A stretch of DNA of 64,000 bases, taken from NCBI GenBank assembly GCA_965200525.1, contig OZ241368.1:5270001-5334000 (forward strand). The letters run 5' to 3'. Under the pieces are notes generated by a model that saw nothing but the letters and a program-made list of their open reading frames with translations, was not told where the DNA came from and did not search any database. Below, piece after piece: positions 15,961 through 24,590 of this stretch. Numbering within the stretch: position 1 is the first letter of the stretch; every line of letters starts with the position of its first letter. Both the position numbers and the translations under genes were made by a program. The DNA is from JANNPJ01 sp965200525. Lineage in GTDB: Bacteria > Actinomycetota > Actinomycetes > Actinomycetales > Kineosporiaceae.

Positions 15961-16629
15961 TCAGCCGGATTTCACGGTATCAGCCGGGCCACGCCCGGGG
16001 GCCGGGGCCAGTTCGGCGAAGTGCCGGCCGGTGTCGGCCAGCATCTGCCGACGGCGCTGCGGTGACACTGCGGTGACGTTCGCGTAGTTGATCCACTTCA
16101 GGTTCCGGACGCCGATCTTGCCGAACGTGCCCCGAAAAAGGATCTTGGTCAGTGGGTCGCGGTACCACCAGCGGTAGGCCTTGTCCGGGGTGGTCATCAC
16201 GCTCAGCACGGTGACGCCGCCGAGTCGGGTCATCCGGCTGCGGAACGGGTTGCCCCGCGCGTCCGGGAGCTCGTCGTACATCACGCCCTTGACCAGCACC
16301 CGGTCGAGCCAGCCCTTGGTCGCGGCCGGCATCGCCTCCCACCAGACCGGGAAGACGAGCACCAGGAGGTCGGCCTCCAGCAGTCGGCGCTGGTAGTCCT
16401 GCACCTGCGGGTCGATCGACCGCCGCTGTCGCCAGGCCACCAGATCGGCCCGGGACATCACCGGATCGAACCCGTCGGCGGCCAGATCGACCAGGTCGAC
16501 CTCGTGACCGACCCGGTTCGCGCCGAGGATCGCCGCCTCGGCCACGGCGGCCGAGAAACTGCGTCGGTGGGGGACGTCCTCGGCCGAGGTGAGCGTGTAG
16601 GGGTGATCCAGGACCAGCATGATCCGCAT
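15961..16629 (-). CDS. NAD(P)H quinone oxidoreductase, flavodoxin fold (MdaB/NQO-like)
   Basis: A 222-residue protein; ATG at 16629 begins MRIMLVLDHPYT, the phosphate-binding strand-loop of flavodoxin-like quinone reductases. The frame is open to 16668 but the extra residues run into the regulatory repeats. LLEADLLVLVFPVWWEAMPAATKGWLDRVL is the FMN-site signature. Such enzymes do two-electron quinone reduction and protect against redox-cycling quinones. It is divergent from a MarR gene, with an array of GGTTGC repeats between them, so it is very likely the MarR target. Next to an aromatic PKS cluster it could be self-protection, which is inference. Confidence 0.87.
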   Translation of the reverse strand: MRIMLVLDHPYTLTSAEDVPHRRSFSAAVAEAAILGANRVGHEVDLVDLAADGFDPVMSRADLVAWRQRRSIDPQVQDYQRRLLEADLLVLVFPVWWEAMPAATKGWLDRVLVKGVMYDELPDARGNPFRSRMTRLGGVTVLSVMTTPDKAYRWWYRDPLTKILFRGTFGKIGVRNLKWINYANVTAVSPQRRRQMLADTGRHFAELAPAPGRGPADTVKSG

Positions 16630-16656
16630 GAGGTAACGACCTTCCCATCGATAAAA

Positions 16657-16707
16657 GGTTGCCATCATGACGGTTGCATATAGAACGGTTGCCAGTCAAA
16701 CAGTTGG
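16657..16707. promoter_or_regulatory. Four direct repeats at 15-bp pitch in the quinone reductase-marR divergent region
   Basis: GGTTGC starts at 16657, 16672 and 16687, and AGTTGG at 16702, an exact 15-bp pitch. The array overlaps the putative marR promoter and is a probable regulator binding region, though MarR sites are usually palindromic. Confidence 0.65.
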
Positions 16708-16717
16708 AGGCGATACG
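16689..16717 (+). promoter_or_regulatory. Putative marR promoter
   Basis: TTGCCA (16689-16694) and GATACG (16712-16717) are spaced 17 bp. The predicted start of transcription falls about at the ATG (16726), so the message would be leaderless. It overlaps the 15-bp repeats, consistent with autorepression. Confidence 0.45.
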
Positions 16718-16725
16718 CTGATCCG

Positions 16726-17211
16726 ATGGATGCCGCCCCCCTGGATCTGCCGGACGACTGGTCTCGGCTCTGGTACCTGGTCCGCCGGGTCGCGACCTCG
16801 CTCGACCGCCAGGGGGAGTTGCTGTTCCGGGCCGAGCTCGGCATCTCGATGGCCCAGTTCCTGGTGCTGAGCGTGGTCGACGCCCATCCGGGCCGGCTCA
16901 ACCAGCAGACCGTGGCCGATCGGCTGGGCCTGACCAAGGGCACCATCAGCCGGCAGATCGACGCCGCGGTCGCGGCCGGCCTGATCGTCGTCGGCCGGTC
17001 GCCGCACTCGCGCCGGGAGAACACCGTGGCCCTCACCCCGAAGGGCACCGATCTGGTCCGGCGGGGTGACGAGATGTTCGAGCGAAGTCGGCCGGCGCTG
17101 ACGGCCGACCTCGATCCGGGCGACCTGGCCGCGACCCTGCGGGTGCTGGCCGGGCTCAGTCAGAAGCTGGACCAGCCTCTGGCCGGCGGGTCCGGGCCCG
17201 CAAACGACTGA
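16726..17211 (+). CDS. MarR-family transcriptional regulator
   Basis: A 161-residue winged-helix protein. Residues about 60-100 (NQQTVADRLGLTKGTISRQIDAAVAAGLIVVGRSPHSRRENTVALTPKG) are the recognition helix and wing of MarR, with flanking dimerisation helices. It is divergent from the flavodoxin-fold quinone reductase and probably represses it and itself, responding to phenolic or quinone ligands. Four 15-bp spaced repeats lie between the two starts. No ribosome site precedes the ATG, which fits a leaderless transcript. Confidence 0.9.
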   Translation: MDAAPLDLPDDWSRLWYLVRRVATSLDRQGELLFRAELGISMAQFLVLSVVDAHPGRLNQQTVADRLGLTKGTISRQIDAAVAAGLIVVGRSPHSRRENTVALTPKGTDLVRRGDEMFERSRPALTADLDPGDLAATLRVLAGLSQKLDQPLAGGSGPAND

Positions 17212-17250
17212 TCCCCGCCGGACGCCGTCGGGACGTCGAGCGGGGATCAG
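17208..17250. terminator. Hairpin terminator between marR and the convergent SnoaL-like gene
   Basis: Perfect 11-bp arms CTGATCCCCGC (17208-17218) and GCGGGGATCAG (17240-17250) flank an inner GC-rich hairpin. It lies between the convergent stops at 17211 and 17290. Confidence 0.7.
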
Positions 17251-17289
17251 TCGGCGATCAGGCGAGGATCGGCTGGGCTCCGGGCTGGG

Positions 17290-17931
17290 TCAATGAACGA
17301 CCGGGCAGCCGCCGGTCAGTTTGCCCAGGAACTGGTTCGGGTCGTAGTAGTGCTCCACCTCGAGCAGTTTGATGTCGTCGCTGACCTTGGCCACGCTCAT
17401 GCCGAACATCTCGATCTGCTCCCCGGTGGGCTGGAACCCGTGGTACTCGCCGGTGAACCGGCCCCAGTGACGCCACTTGAACGCCACCACCGGCGGCGGG
17501 CTGAGCACCTCCAGGACCTCCCAGAAGAACCCGCCCGGGAACGACCGGTGGAAGATGGCGTGCGAGGACTCGAAGCTCTCCTCGCCGCTCTTGTAGAAGA
17601 TGCTGTCGCCGATCAGCACGTTGTAGCTGCCCGTCTCGACGATGCCCGCGGCGTCGACCCAGGGGCCGCCGTTCACGTTGGTGCGGAACTTGTCGGCGAC
17701 CATCGACACCCAGGTGGCCGGGTCGCCCTTGTGCGAGACCTCCATCTCGAACGCCTGGACCAGGCTCTCGACAACGGCCTCGAGCGAGCCGGCGGCGTGC
17801 TGGTGGGTGCGCTCCTGCGGCATCACGGTGGCCGAGAGGTGGTAGTCCGGAACCCCTTCGCGCCACTCGCCGGGGTCGGAGGCTTCGATGATGGCGGAGC
17901 GGCCCTCGAGCCAGAGCGGAGTTTCAGACAC
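17290..17931 (-). CDS. NTF2/SnoaL-like fold protein of unknown function
   Basis: I choose GTG 17931 (SETPLWLEGRSAIIEASDPGEW) because GAAGGGA lies 8 nt upstream; the frame is open to 18009. The product is then 213 residues. The centre, HQHAAGSLEAVVESLVQAFEMEVSHKGDPATWVSMVADKFRTNVNGGPWVDAAG, followed by the strands VLIGDSIFYKSGEE, PPVVAFKWRHWGRFTG and GMSVAKVSDDIKLLEVEHYYDPNQFL, matches the SnoaL-like layout of helices then curved sheet. The ending with a tyrosine-rich strand is typical. It lies downstream of cvnD on the same strand, but 145 nt away, so co-transcription is uncertain. Confidence 0.6.
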   Translation of the reverse strand: MSETPLWLEGRSAIIEASDPGEWREGVPDYHLSATVMPQERTHQHAAGSLEAVVESLVQAFEMEVSHKGDPATWVSMVADKFRTNVNGGPWVDAAGIVETGSYNVLIGDSIFYKSGEESFESSHAIFHRSFPGGFFWEVLEVLSPPPVVAFKWRHWGRFTGEYHGFQPTGEQIEMFGMSVAKVSDDIKLLEVEHYYDPNQFLGKLTGGCPVVH

Positions 17932-18076
17932 GCAGATCGTCCCTTCGGGGTTTACGGGCAAACCGTCGCCCACAGAATCTCCAATTCCGACAATGGGAGC
18001 AATGCGCATAGGAGACTCGTATTGTGACTAAACTCGCATACCCATGAATCGGTACAATTTGCTAGGACGTCGAAGA

Positions 18077-18703
18077 TCAGCCGGGCAGGGCAGAAAGGGA
18101 GTGCTCCACCAGGGCGATCAGCGTGTTGAGGCTGGAGCGTGGATCGGTGGCGGCCATCTGAACGATCGGACGCTCGGGTGCGATCGCCAGGGCCGATCGC
18201 ACGTCGTCCTCGGAAACCACCGGCCCGCCGGGGAACTGGTTCACCGCGACGGCGAACGGCACGCCGCGGTCCTCGAAGAAATCGATCGCCGGAAAGCTGT
18301 CGTCGATCCGGCGCAGGTCGACCAGGACGACGCCGCCGACCGCGCCCCGGGCCAGCTCGTCCCACATGAACCAGAACCGGTCCTGGCCGGGGGTTCCGAA
18401 GAGGTAGAGGATCAGCTGCTCGTCGACCGTGATCCGGCCGAAGTCCATGGCCACGGTGGTGGTGGTCTTGCCCGGTACCGCGGCGGCGTCGTCGATCCCG
18501 ATCGACAGCTCGCTCATCAGCGCCTCGGTGCGCAGAGGGGGGATCTCCGACAGGGTGCCGACCAGGGTGGTCTTGCCGACGCCGAATCCGCCCGCGATCA
18601 GGATCTTCAGGCCGATCGGGGACGACTCGTCGAATCCTTCGGACCGGCCGGCGGGGAAAGGGTGCGGCCCGGCCGGGGGCAGGTCAGCGGGAGCGTAGTC
18701 CAT
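18077..18703 (-). CDS. cvnD: Conservon small GTPase CvnD
   Basis: A 208-residue Ras-like GTPase of the MglA/CvnD type: GGFGVGKTTLVGTLSEI (P-loop), TTTTVAMDFGRI, LFGTPGQDRFWFMWDEL (switch II) and the VAVNQF strand with a non-canonical base-recognition motif. CvnD proteins bind the roadblock protein CvnB and signal with CvnA at the membrane. It is the last gene of the cvnABCD operon and its 5' end overlaps cvnC by 20 nt. The first 30 residues are a Pro/Gly-rich leader not part of the GTPase fold. Confidence 0.94.
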   Translation of the reverse strand: MDYAPADLPPAGPHPFPAGRSEGFDESSPIGLKILIAGGFGVGKTTLVGTLSEIPPLRTEALMSELSIGIDDAAAVPGKTTTTVAMDFGRITVDEQLILYLFGTPGQDRFWFMWDELARGAVGGVVLVDLRRIDDSFPAIDFFEDRGVPFAVAVNQFPGGPVVSEDDVRSALAIAPERPIVQMAATDPRSSLNTLIALVEHSLSALPG

Positions 18704-19064
18704 CGAGCAGTCTCTCCAGGATCTGGCGGTTGGGGCGGCCGTTCTCGTCGGTGCTAATCGGGACCGAGACCGTGAGGTAGCCGGCCTCGGCCAGGTCGCT
18801 GACCAGCACCCGGGCGACCCCGATGGGCACCTGCAGGGCAGCCCCGATCTCGGCCACCGAGATCGGCCGGCTCGACAGGGCCACGATGGTGTGTGACTCG
18901 AGCTGCAGTGCGGATTCGTTTCGGAATGCGTAATCAGTTGCGGTGACCAGGGTTTCGAAGGCCAGTTCGGGGCCGTTGGGCCGGGTCCGACCCTGGGTCA
19001 GGGCATAGGTCGGAACGACCCGATCGCCGTCACGCCAGTTGTTGAACCCCCCCTCCGGCGTCAC
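18684..19064 (-). CDS. cvnC: Conservon DUF742 protein CvnC
   Basis: A 126-residue protein with the DUF742 winged-helix layout: RVVPTYALTQGRTRP at the N-terminus and ISVAEIGAALQVPIGVARVLVSDLAEAGYLTV as the helix-turn-helix-like core. It starts at GTG 19064, overlapping the cvnB stop (GTGA), and overlaps cvnD downstream. CvnC is thought to be an adaptor in the heterotrimeric-G-protein-like conservon complex; DNA binding has not been shown for the family as far as I know. Confidence 0.93.
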   Translation of the reverse strand: MTPEGGFNNWRDGDRVVPTYALTQGRTRPNGPELAFETLVTATDYAFRNESALQLESHTIVALSSRPISVAEIGAALQVPIGVARVLVSDLAEAGYLTVSVPISTDENGRPNRQILERLLDGLRSR

Positions 19065-19480
19065 GACGGAGCCCAGGTCCCGCTCTCCCGGGCCGCCGGG
19101 GAGAGGGCGTGCCCCACCTGGGCCGCCAGCACGGTCATCTCGTAGCCGACGAGGCCCATGTCACAGGCCTGGTCGGCCACCACGGCCAGCATCGCCCCGG
19201 TGCTGATCTGGGTGACGAACAGGTGACCGTTGGCCAGTTCGACGATGGTCTGGGTCATCGGGCCCAGCCGGATCAGCCGGGCCGCGCCGTTGGCCAGGCT
19301 GACCAGGCCGGACGTGGCCGCCGAGAGCTGGTCGGCCAGCCGCTCGTCGACGTCGCTGGAGGCGGCCACCCGCAGGCCGTCGGCCGAGACCACCAGGGCC
19401 TGGCGTACCCCCGGGGTCGCCTGCTCGAAGTTGTTCAGCATCCAGTCGAGATTGCCCTGGGCCTGACTCGGCGTGCTCAT
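19061..19480 (-). CDS. cvnB: Conservon roadblock/LC7 protein CvnB
   Basis: A 139-residue roadblock-fold protein: LDWMLNNFEQATPGVRQALVVSADGLRVAASSDVDERLADQLSAATSGLVSLANGAARLIRLGPMTQTIVELANGHLFVTQISTGAMLAVVAD. The alternating strand-helix-strand pattern is that of MglB/CvnB, which acts as partner or GTPase activator of CvnD. Start ATG 19480 overlaps the cvnA stop (ATGA), and its stop overlaps cvnC, so all four genes are translationally coupled. Confidence 0.94.
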   Translation of the reverse strand: MSTPSQAQGNLDWMLNNFEQATPGVRQALVVSADGLRVAASSDVDERLADQLSAATSGLVSLANGAARLIRLGPMTQTIVELANGHLFVTQISTGAMLAVVADQACDMGLVGYEMTVLAAQVGHALSPAARESGTWAPS

Positions 19481-21456
19481 GGTTGGTTCCTCTCGGCTGA
19501 ACCCTGATCGGCCAGCGCCGCCTGGCGACTGGCCTGGTACCGGGAAAGGGCTTGCCGGGCCCGGGCGGCGTCCGGCCCCGGGGTGGACGACGGGCCGCCC
19601 GGCGCCGGACGACCGGCGGTGCTGCCCGTGGGTCTGCCCGAGCGGTCGCGCTGCAGCTCGGGGGCGAGATGGGCCTGCGGGGTCCGCCGGGTCAGCTGCA
19701 CGGCACCGCCAACCGCCGCCGGCGAGGGCTGGTTCGGCGGCTGGTTCAGGGGGTGGTTCGAGGGACTGCTCCCGGGCGGGGCCTCGGCCTCGGCATCCGG
19801 CTCCCACCAGCCGTCCCAGCTCGGGGCCGAGCTGAGCCGGTCGACCTGGATCGAGGCCGTCGTGGGGGAGCGAGCCGGCACCGGAGCCGGAGGCGGGAAC
19901 GGCGTCGGCTCGGCGGTCGGCCGGGCGATCGGGCCGGAGGGTGAGGCCGATCGCTCCAGGCCCGGCACCGGCGGGACCACCGGCGGCGGCAGCGGGGCCG
20001 GGGCCCGCCGTCGGCCGGGAGCAGGGCGGGGCTCGATCCCGGCCGGCAGACCGGCCGTCCGGGTCGGCAGCGGCCCGGACGGCGTGGGGCCGGCCAGGGT
20101 GAACAGGTCCGGTGGGAACAGCAGGACGGCGGTGATCCCGGAGCCGGCGGTGGCGGCCAGCACCACCCGGATCGAGTACCGGCCGGCCAGGCGGGAGATC
20201 ACGTGCAGCCCGAGCCGGCTGGAGACCAGCGCGTCGACCTCCCGCGGTTCGGCCAGCACCAGGTTGGCCTCGGCCAGGTCGGCCGTGGGCATCCCGACCC
20301 CCCAGTCCTCGACCGTGACCATGATGCTGCCGGGGGAGCGGACGTCGGGGGCCGAGCGCACGGTCACCCGCGACTCGGGCGGGGAGAACCGGACGGCGTT
20401 CTCGATCAGCTCGGCCAGCAGGTGGGTGACGTCGATGACGGCCTGGCCGACCAGGGTCAGCCGCTCGTCGATGCTGAAGGTGACCCGGCTCAGGTCCTCG
20501 GTCTCGGCGATGGCGGCCCGCACCACGTCGGTCAGCGGGACCGGCTTGCCCCAGACCCGGGGCGGTTCGGCCCCGGACAGCACGAGCAGGTTCTCGGCGT
20601 TGCGCCGGATCCGGGTGGCCAGGTGGTCGAGCCGGAACAGCTCGAACAGGGCGTCCGGGTCCTGCTCCTTCTCCTCCAGCTGGTTGATGATGTCGAGCTG
20701 GCGGTAGAGCATGCTCTGGTTGCGCCGGGCCAGGTTGACCAGCAGGTCGGAGGTGAACTTGCGCCGGGCGAGCTCGGCCGCGCTCAGTTCGGCGGTCAGG
20801 GCCAGGGTCTTCTGCTGCTCGTCCTCGTTGGTCCGCCAGAACAGAACCATGCCGATGCAGGCCAGCAGCACGGCGAACCCGTGGATGAACGAGAGCCGCC
20901 AGGGGTGGTCCATCCCGGCCATGGTGTTGAACATCATGTCCGGCTTGAAGGCCGAGCCGAGGCCGTGGCTGAGCACGGTGAAGGCGACGTCCCAGCCGAA
21001 CGGCACCCAGTCCTGATAGAGCGCGATGAAGCCGATCACGATGAAGAAGTCGAAGTGGGCCTCGATCGCCCCGTTGGAGAAGACCACCAGTGCGGCCGCG
21101 CCGTAGACGATCCCGGCGGTGACGAAGAACGACTTCACCCGGCGCCCGTAGGGCAGATCGCCGAGCACCCAGAACACCGGGAACGGCGCGACCGTGGTCA
21201 GCACCATCACCACGGTGTGGTGCATGAACAAGCCGTAGAGGGTGAGCACCGGCAGATGCAGCAGCAGGAGCAGGCGCAGCAGATCGTGCCGCTTCTGCCA
21301 GACCTCGTCGTCCAGCAGGTTGCCCTGCGGCAGGTAGGTCTGGACCCGGCGGGCCCAGGACGGCCGTCCCCGGTCAGGCCCCGCCCCGGTGCGGACCGGA
21401 CCGGTGCGGGCGGGATCGGTGCGGGCGGGATCGGTGAGCGCGGCGTCGACGGCCAT
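19477..21456 (-). CDS. cvnA: Conservon histidine-kinase-like sensor CvnA
   Basis: A 659-residue membrane protein starting at ATG 21456, with GGAGGAAC upstream. Residues about 60-215 contain five or six hydrophobic membrane segments. A coiled segment (LTAELSAAELARRKFTSDLLVNLARRNQSMLYRQLDIINQLEEKEQDPDALFELFRLDHLATRIRRNAENLLVL) is the dimerisation region of conservon-type kinases. An HATPase domain follows (LLAELIENAVRFSPPESRV, VEDWGVGMP, GLHVISRLAGRYS). The last 200 residues are disordered, Pro-rich and end in ALSRYQASRQAALADQG. CvnA senses an unknown signal and organises CvnB-D. Confidence 0.93.
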   Translation of the reverse strand: MAVDAALTDPARTDPARTGPVRTGAGPDRGRPSWARRVQTYLPQGNLLDDEVWQKRHDLLRLLLLLHLPVLTLYGLFMHHTVVMVLTTVAPFPVFWVLGDLPYGRRVKSFFVTAGIVYGAAALVVFSNGAIEAHFDFFIVIGFIALYQDWVPFGWDVAFTVLSHGLGSAFKPDMMFNTMAGMDHPWRLSFIHGFAVLLACIGMVLFWRTNEDEQQKTLALTAELSAAELARRKFTSDLLVNLARRNQSMLYRQLDIINQLEEKEQDPDALFELFRLDHLATRIRRNAENLLVLSGAEPPRVWGKPVPLTDVVRAAIAETEDLSRVTFSIDERLTLVGQAVIDVTHLLAELIENAVRFSPPESRVTVRSAPDVRSPGSIMVTVEDWGVGMPTADLAEANLVLAEPREVDALVSSRLGLHVISRLAGRYSIRVVLAATAGSGITAVLLFPPDLFTLAGPTPSGPLPTRTAGLPAGIEPRPAPGRRRAPAPLPPPVVPPVPGLERSASPSGPIARPTAEPTPFPPPAPVPARSPTTASIQVDRLSSAPSWDGWWEPDAEAEAPPGSSPSNHPLNQPPNQPSPAAVGGAVQLTRRTPQAHLAPELQRDRSGRPTGSTAGRPAPGGPSSTPGPDAARARQALSRYQASRQAALADQGSAERNQP

Positions 21457-21801
21457 GCGCGGCGTTCCTCCAGACAACCATGGTGATCACGTACCGGACA
21501 GGCAGCTAGGTGCGCGCAAAGTAACACCGCTCACGGATCGGCCAGGGATATCACGGCAATGTTGCGCTCAGTGGTTCACCCCGGCCAGGGAATTCGCTCA
21601 ACTGGTGTCTCTGTGTCAGCGCGGATGTACGGGGCAAGCATGACGGGTTCGGCACCCGATGGCGAAATGGCTGGTCATAAGTGGTTTTGTCCGACGTGGT
21701 GAATGCTTGGGTGACCCGGTTGCTCTGTGCCCACTGCTACTGCATGGAAACCTTGACGCCCGTCCAAATCGACACCGTCAGTTGTCATACATAAACTCCC
21801 C
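21457..21801. other. Divergent intergenic region cvnA / nif3-like
   Basis: A 345-bp spacer of visibly lower GC with no convincing gene. It must carry the cvn operon promoter (minus strand) and the nif3 operon promoter (plus strand). TACATA at 21788-21793 is a possible -10 for the latter, which would place transcription start at the GTG 21802 (leaderless). I see no clear palindromic operator. Confidence 0.5.
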
Positions 21802-23001
21802 GTGCCCGATAGAGTGCCAAGCGTGACCAACGAACCCTCCCCTCCCTCGTTGGCGGATGTCGTCTCCGTTCTGGAACGGATGTACGACCCCACCTGGGCC
21901 CGCGACTGGGACGCCGTGGGACTGGTCTGTGGTGAGCCCACCGCTCCGGTGCGCCGGGTGCTGCTCGCCATCGATCCCGCGCCGTCCGTGATCGAGGAGG
22001 CGCTCACCTGGCGTGCCGACCTCCTGATCACCCATCACCCGCTGCTGCTGAAAGGCGTGCACGGGGTCGCCGCGACCACTCCCAAAGGTCGCGCCGTCCA
22101 TCAGCTGATCCGCGGTGGCTGCGCTCTCTACACCGCGCACACCAACGCCGACGTCGCTGCCCCGGGTGTCTCGGACGCGCTCGCCCGGGTACTGGGCCTG
22201 ACCGATCTGGTGCCCCTCTCGGCCGACCCGGCCGATCCGATCGACAAGATCGTGACGTTCGCGCCCGAGTCCTCGGCCGAGAAGGTGATCGACGCCCTGG
22301 CCGGCGCCGGGGCCGGCGAGATCGGTGACTACGAGCGGTGTTCCTGGACCACGGCCGGGATCGGCGGCTTCGTGCCGACGGCGAACGCCACCCCCACGAT
22401 CGGCACGCCGGGCGAGCACTCGGAGGTGGAGGAGCGCCGGGTCGAGATGGTGCTGCCGCGCCACCGCCGGACCGAGGCGCTGGCCGCGCTGCGGGCCGCT
22501 CACCCCTACGACCAGCCTCTGGTCGACGTCTACGAGCTGGCCGCCTGGTCGGGGCCACGCGGGATCGGCCGGGTCGGCACGCTGGAGACCTCGACCAGCC
22601 TGCGCGAGTTCGCGATGCTGGTGGCCGAGGCTCTGCCCGGTACCGCCCAGGGCGTCCGGATCGCCGGCGACCCGACCGCCGAGGTCCGCCGGGTGGCGGT
22701 CTGCGGTGGGTCCGGCGACTCGCTGTTCGACGCCGTCCGCGAGGCCGGCGCCGACGTCTACGTCACCGCCGACCTGCGCCACCACCCGGCCTCCGAGGTC
22801 CGCGACCGGGCCGGCGAGGGCCCGCCGTACCTGGTCGACGTCGCCCACTGGGCCAGCGAGTGGCCCTGGCTGGCCGGGGTGTCGAACAGGCTCGAGGGCG
22901 CTCTGATGGACACCGGCACCCCGGTCGAGGTGCTGGTGTCGGTCCGCAGCACCGATCCCTGGATCTTCCGGGTGCCCAGCCCGGGTGGAATGGTTCGCTA
23001 A
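21802..23001 (+). CDS. Nif3-like dinuclear metal centre protein (YbgI/Nif3 family)
   Basis: A 399-residue Nif3 family protein. The N-terminal metal site shows ITHHPLLLKG (two His), the C-terminal half carries VYVTADLRHHPASE and VDVAHWASEWPWL, and an inserted PII-like middle domain (about residues 130-240) fits the long actinobacterial form. GTG 21802 is used; GTG 21823 is an alternative. Function is unsettled; E. coli YbgI-type proteins are toroidal hexamers with two metal ions per subunit. It heads a three-gene operon with a zinc-ribbon coiled-coil protein and a histidine phosphatase, the same order as Rv2230c-Rv2229c-Rv2228c of M. tuberculosis. Confidence 0.9.
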   Translation: MPDRVPSVTNEPSPPSLADVVSVLERMYDPTWARDWDAVGLVCGEPTAPVRRVLLAIDPAPSVIEEALTWRADLLITHHPLLLKGVHGVAATTPKGRAVHQLIRGGCALYTAHTNADVAAPGVSDALARVLGLTDLVPLSADPADPIDKIVTFAPESSAEKVIDALAGAGAGEIGDYERCSWTTAGIGGFVPTANATPTIGTPGEHSEVEERRVEMVLPRHRRTEALAALRAAHPYDQPLVDVYELAAWSGPRGIGRVGTLETSTSLREFAMLVAEALPGTAQGVRIAGDPTAEVRRVAVCGGSGDSLFDAVREAGADVYVTADLRHHPASEVRDRAGEGPPYLVDVAHWASEWPWLAGVSNRLEGALMDTGTPVEVLVSVRSTDPWIFRVPSPGGMVR

Positions 23002-23010
23002 GATGTCGCC

Positions 23011-23754
23011 GTGGTGACAGCGGCGGCACAGGACCAATGGCGGCTGCTCGACGTGCAGGCGCACGACACCCGGCTGGCGCAGATCGCGCACCGGCAGCGG
23101 GCCCTGCCCGAGCACGCCGAGATCGCCCAGCTCCAGACCCGTCTGGCGGCGATCGAGGCCGAGCTCGTGGTGGCCCGGACGGCGGCCGGTGATCTGGCCC
23201 GCGAGCTGACCAAGGCCGAGAACGACGTCGAGCAGGTACGGTCGCGGGCGATCCGTAACCAGGCCCGGCTCGACTCCGGTCAGGGCAACGCCAAAGACCT
23301 GCAGGGCCTGCAGCACGAGCTGGAGAGCATGGCCGCCCGGCAGAGCGCCCTGGAGGACGTCGAGCTGGAGATCATGGAGCGACAGGAGGCGGCGGCCGCC
23401 GCCCTGCAGAGCGCCCAGGCCGAGTCCGAGCAGGTCCAGCAGCAGCTCACCGAGGCCACCCGGCGGCGCGACAAGGAACTCTCGGTGCTGCAGGCCGAGG
23501 CCGGGTCCGAGCAGGCGGCGCGCACCAACGCCGCGGCCGGCGTCCCGGCCGCGCTGATCACGCTCTACGAGAAGATCCGCGAGCAGTCGGACGGCGTGGG
23601 GGCGGCCCGGCTCTACCAGCGCCGGTGCGAGGGGTGCCGGCTCAGCGTGCCCCCGAACGACCTGAACCGGATCCGCAGCGCTCCGCTCGACGAGGTGGTC
23701 CGGTGCGAGGAGTGCCGCCGGATCCTGGTCCGCACCGCCGACTCCGGGCTGTAG
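23011..23754 (+). CDS. Coiled-coil zinc-ribbon protein (CT398/Rv2229c-like)
   Basis: A 247-residue protein: a long helical hairpin coiled coil from about residue 10 to 180 (heptads such as LQTRLAAIEAELVVARTAAGDLARELTKAENDVEQVRSRA), then a C-terminal zinc ribbon with YQRRCEGCRLSVPPNDLNRIRSAPLDEVVRCEECRRILV (CxxC...CxxC). This is the C4-type zinc ribbon family of CT398, suggested to work with secretion ATPases or nucleic acid. Starts at GTG 23011, 9 nt after the nif3-like stop, hence an operon. Confidence 0.9.
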   Translation: MVTAAAQDQWRLLDVQAHDTRLAQIAHRQRALPEHAEIAQLQTRLAAIEAELVVARTAAGDLARELTKAENDVEQVRSRAIRNQARLDSGQGNAKDLQGLQHELESMAARQSALEDVELEIMERQEAAAAALQSAQAESEQVQQQLTEATRRRDKELSVLQAEAGSEQAARTNAAAGVPAALITLYEKIREQSDGVGAARLYQRRCEGCRLSVPPNDLNRIRSAPLDEVVRCEECRRILVRTADSGL

Positions 23755-23767
23755 GCCCGGCTCGCCG

Positions 23768-24472
23768 GTGGAGCCGGCTGTTCGCGTCGACCAGCCCGAC
23801 GACCGGCCCGACCTGGGCCCGCCGACCACGCTGGTGCTGGTCCGCCACGGCCGCACCGACGACACCGACGAGCGCCGGGTCCGGGGAGGATCGAGCGCCG
23901 GGCCTCAGCTCAACGCCGCCGGTCAGGCGCAGGTCGCCGACCTGGCCCAGGCCTTTCGAAGCGGGTCCTGGGAGCCCGCCGACGCCGGCGACCGTCCCCG
24001 GGGACCGCGACCGGTGGTTCTGGTCGCCTCGCCACTGCTGCGGGCCCGGCAGACCGCGACCGCGGTGGCCGCGGCGCTCGACCTGGAACCGCGGTTCGAC
24101 CCGGCCTGGGCCGAGCTCGACCTGGGCGACTGGGACGGTCTGAGCTACGCCGAGATCGCCGCCGGCTGGCCCGAGCGCTACGGGGCCTGGCGGGCCTCGA
24201 GCGCGGTGGCTCCGCCGAGCGGTGAGTCCCTGGACGAGCTGGCCGCGCGGGCGGCGGGCGCCTGCGACCGGCTGGTGCGTGAGCAGCCCGGGCGAACCGT
24301 GCTCGTGGTCAGCCACACGGCCCCGATCCGGAGCGTGATCGCCCGGGCCCTGGACGCCGGGCCGGCCGCGCTCTGGCGGCTGCGGGTCGATCCGGCCCGG
24401 CTCAGCGTGATCCGGTTCTGGGCCGACGGCGGGTGCGAGGTCGCCACGGTCAACTCGCCCGGCCCGCCCTGA
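23768..24472 (+). CDS. Histidine phosphatase superfamily protein
   Basis: A 234-residue phosphoglycerate-mutase-fold protein starting at GTG 23768. LVLVRHGRTDDT carries the catalytic His (RHG), SPLLRARQTA is the second signature, WAELDLGDWDG the acid loop, and VVSHTAPIRS the second His. In mycobacteria the gene at this operon position encodes RNase HI fused to this phosphatase (Rv2228c). Here only about 22 residues precede the phosphatase, so the RNase H domain is absent. Substrate is unknown; alpha-ribazole phosphatase-like activity is a family possibility. Confidence 0.88.
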   Translation: MEPAVRVDQPDDRPDLGPPTTLVLVRHGRTDDTDERRVRGGSSAGPQLNAAGQAQVADLAQAFRSGSWEPADAGDRPRGPRPVVLVASPLLRARQTATAVAAALDLEPRFDPAWAELDLGDWDGLSYAEIAAGWPERYGAWRASSAVAPPSGESLDELAARAAGACDRLVREQPGRTVLVVSHTAPIRSVIARALDAGPAALWRLRVDPARLSVIRFWADGGCEVATVNSPGPP

Positions 24473-24590
24473 TCGCCGGTCCGCCCTGATCGCCCGGCCG
24501 GCCTGATCCCATCGCCCGGCACCCGGGCCGCCAGGCCGCGTGAGGTAGAACTAGGGTCGGAGAGTTTCCTCCTTCTGAGTGGGAGTTGTG

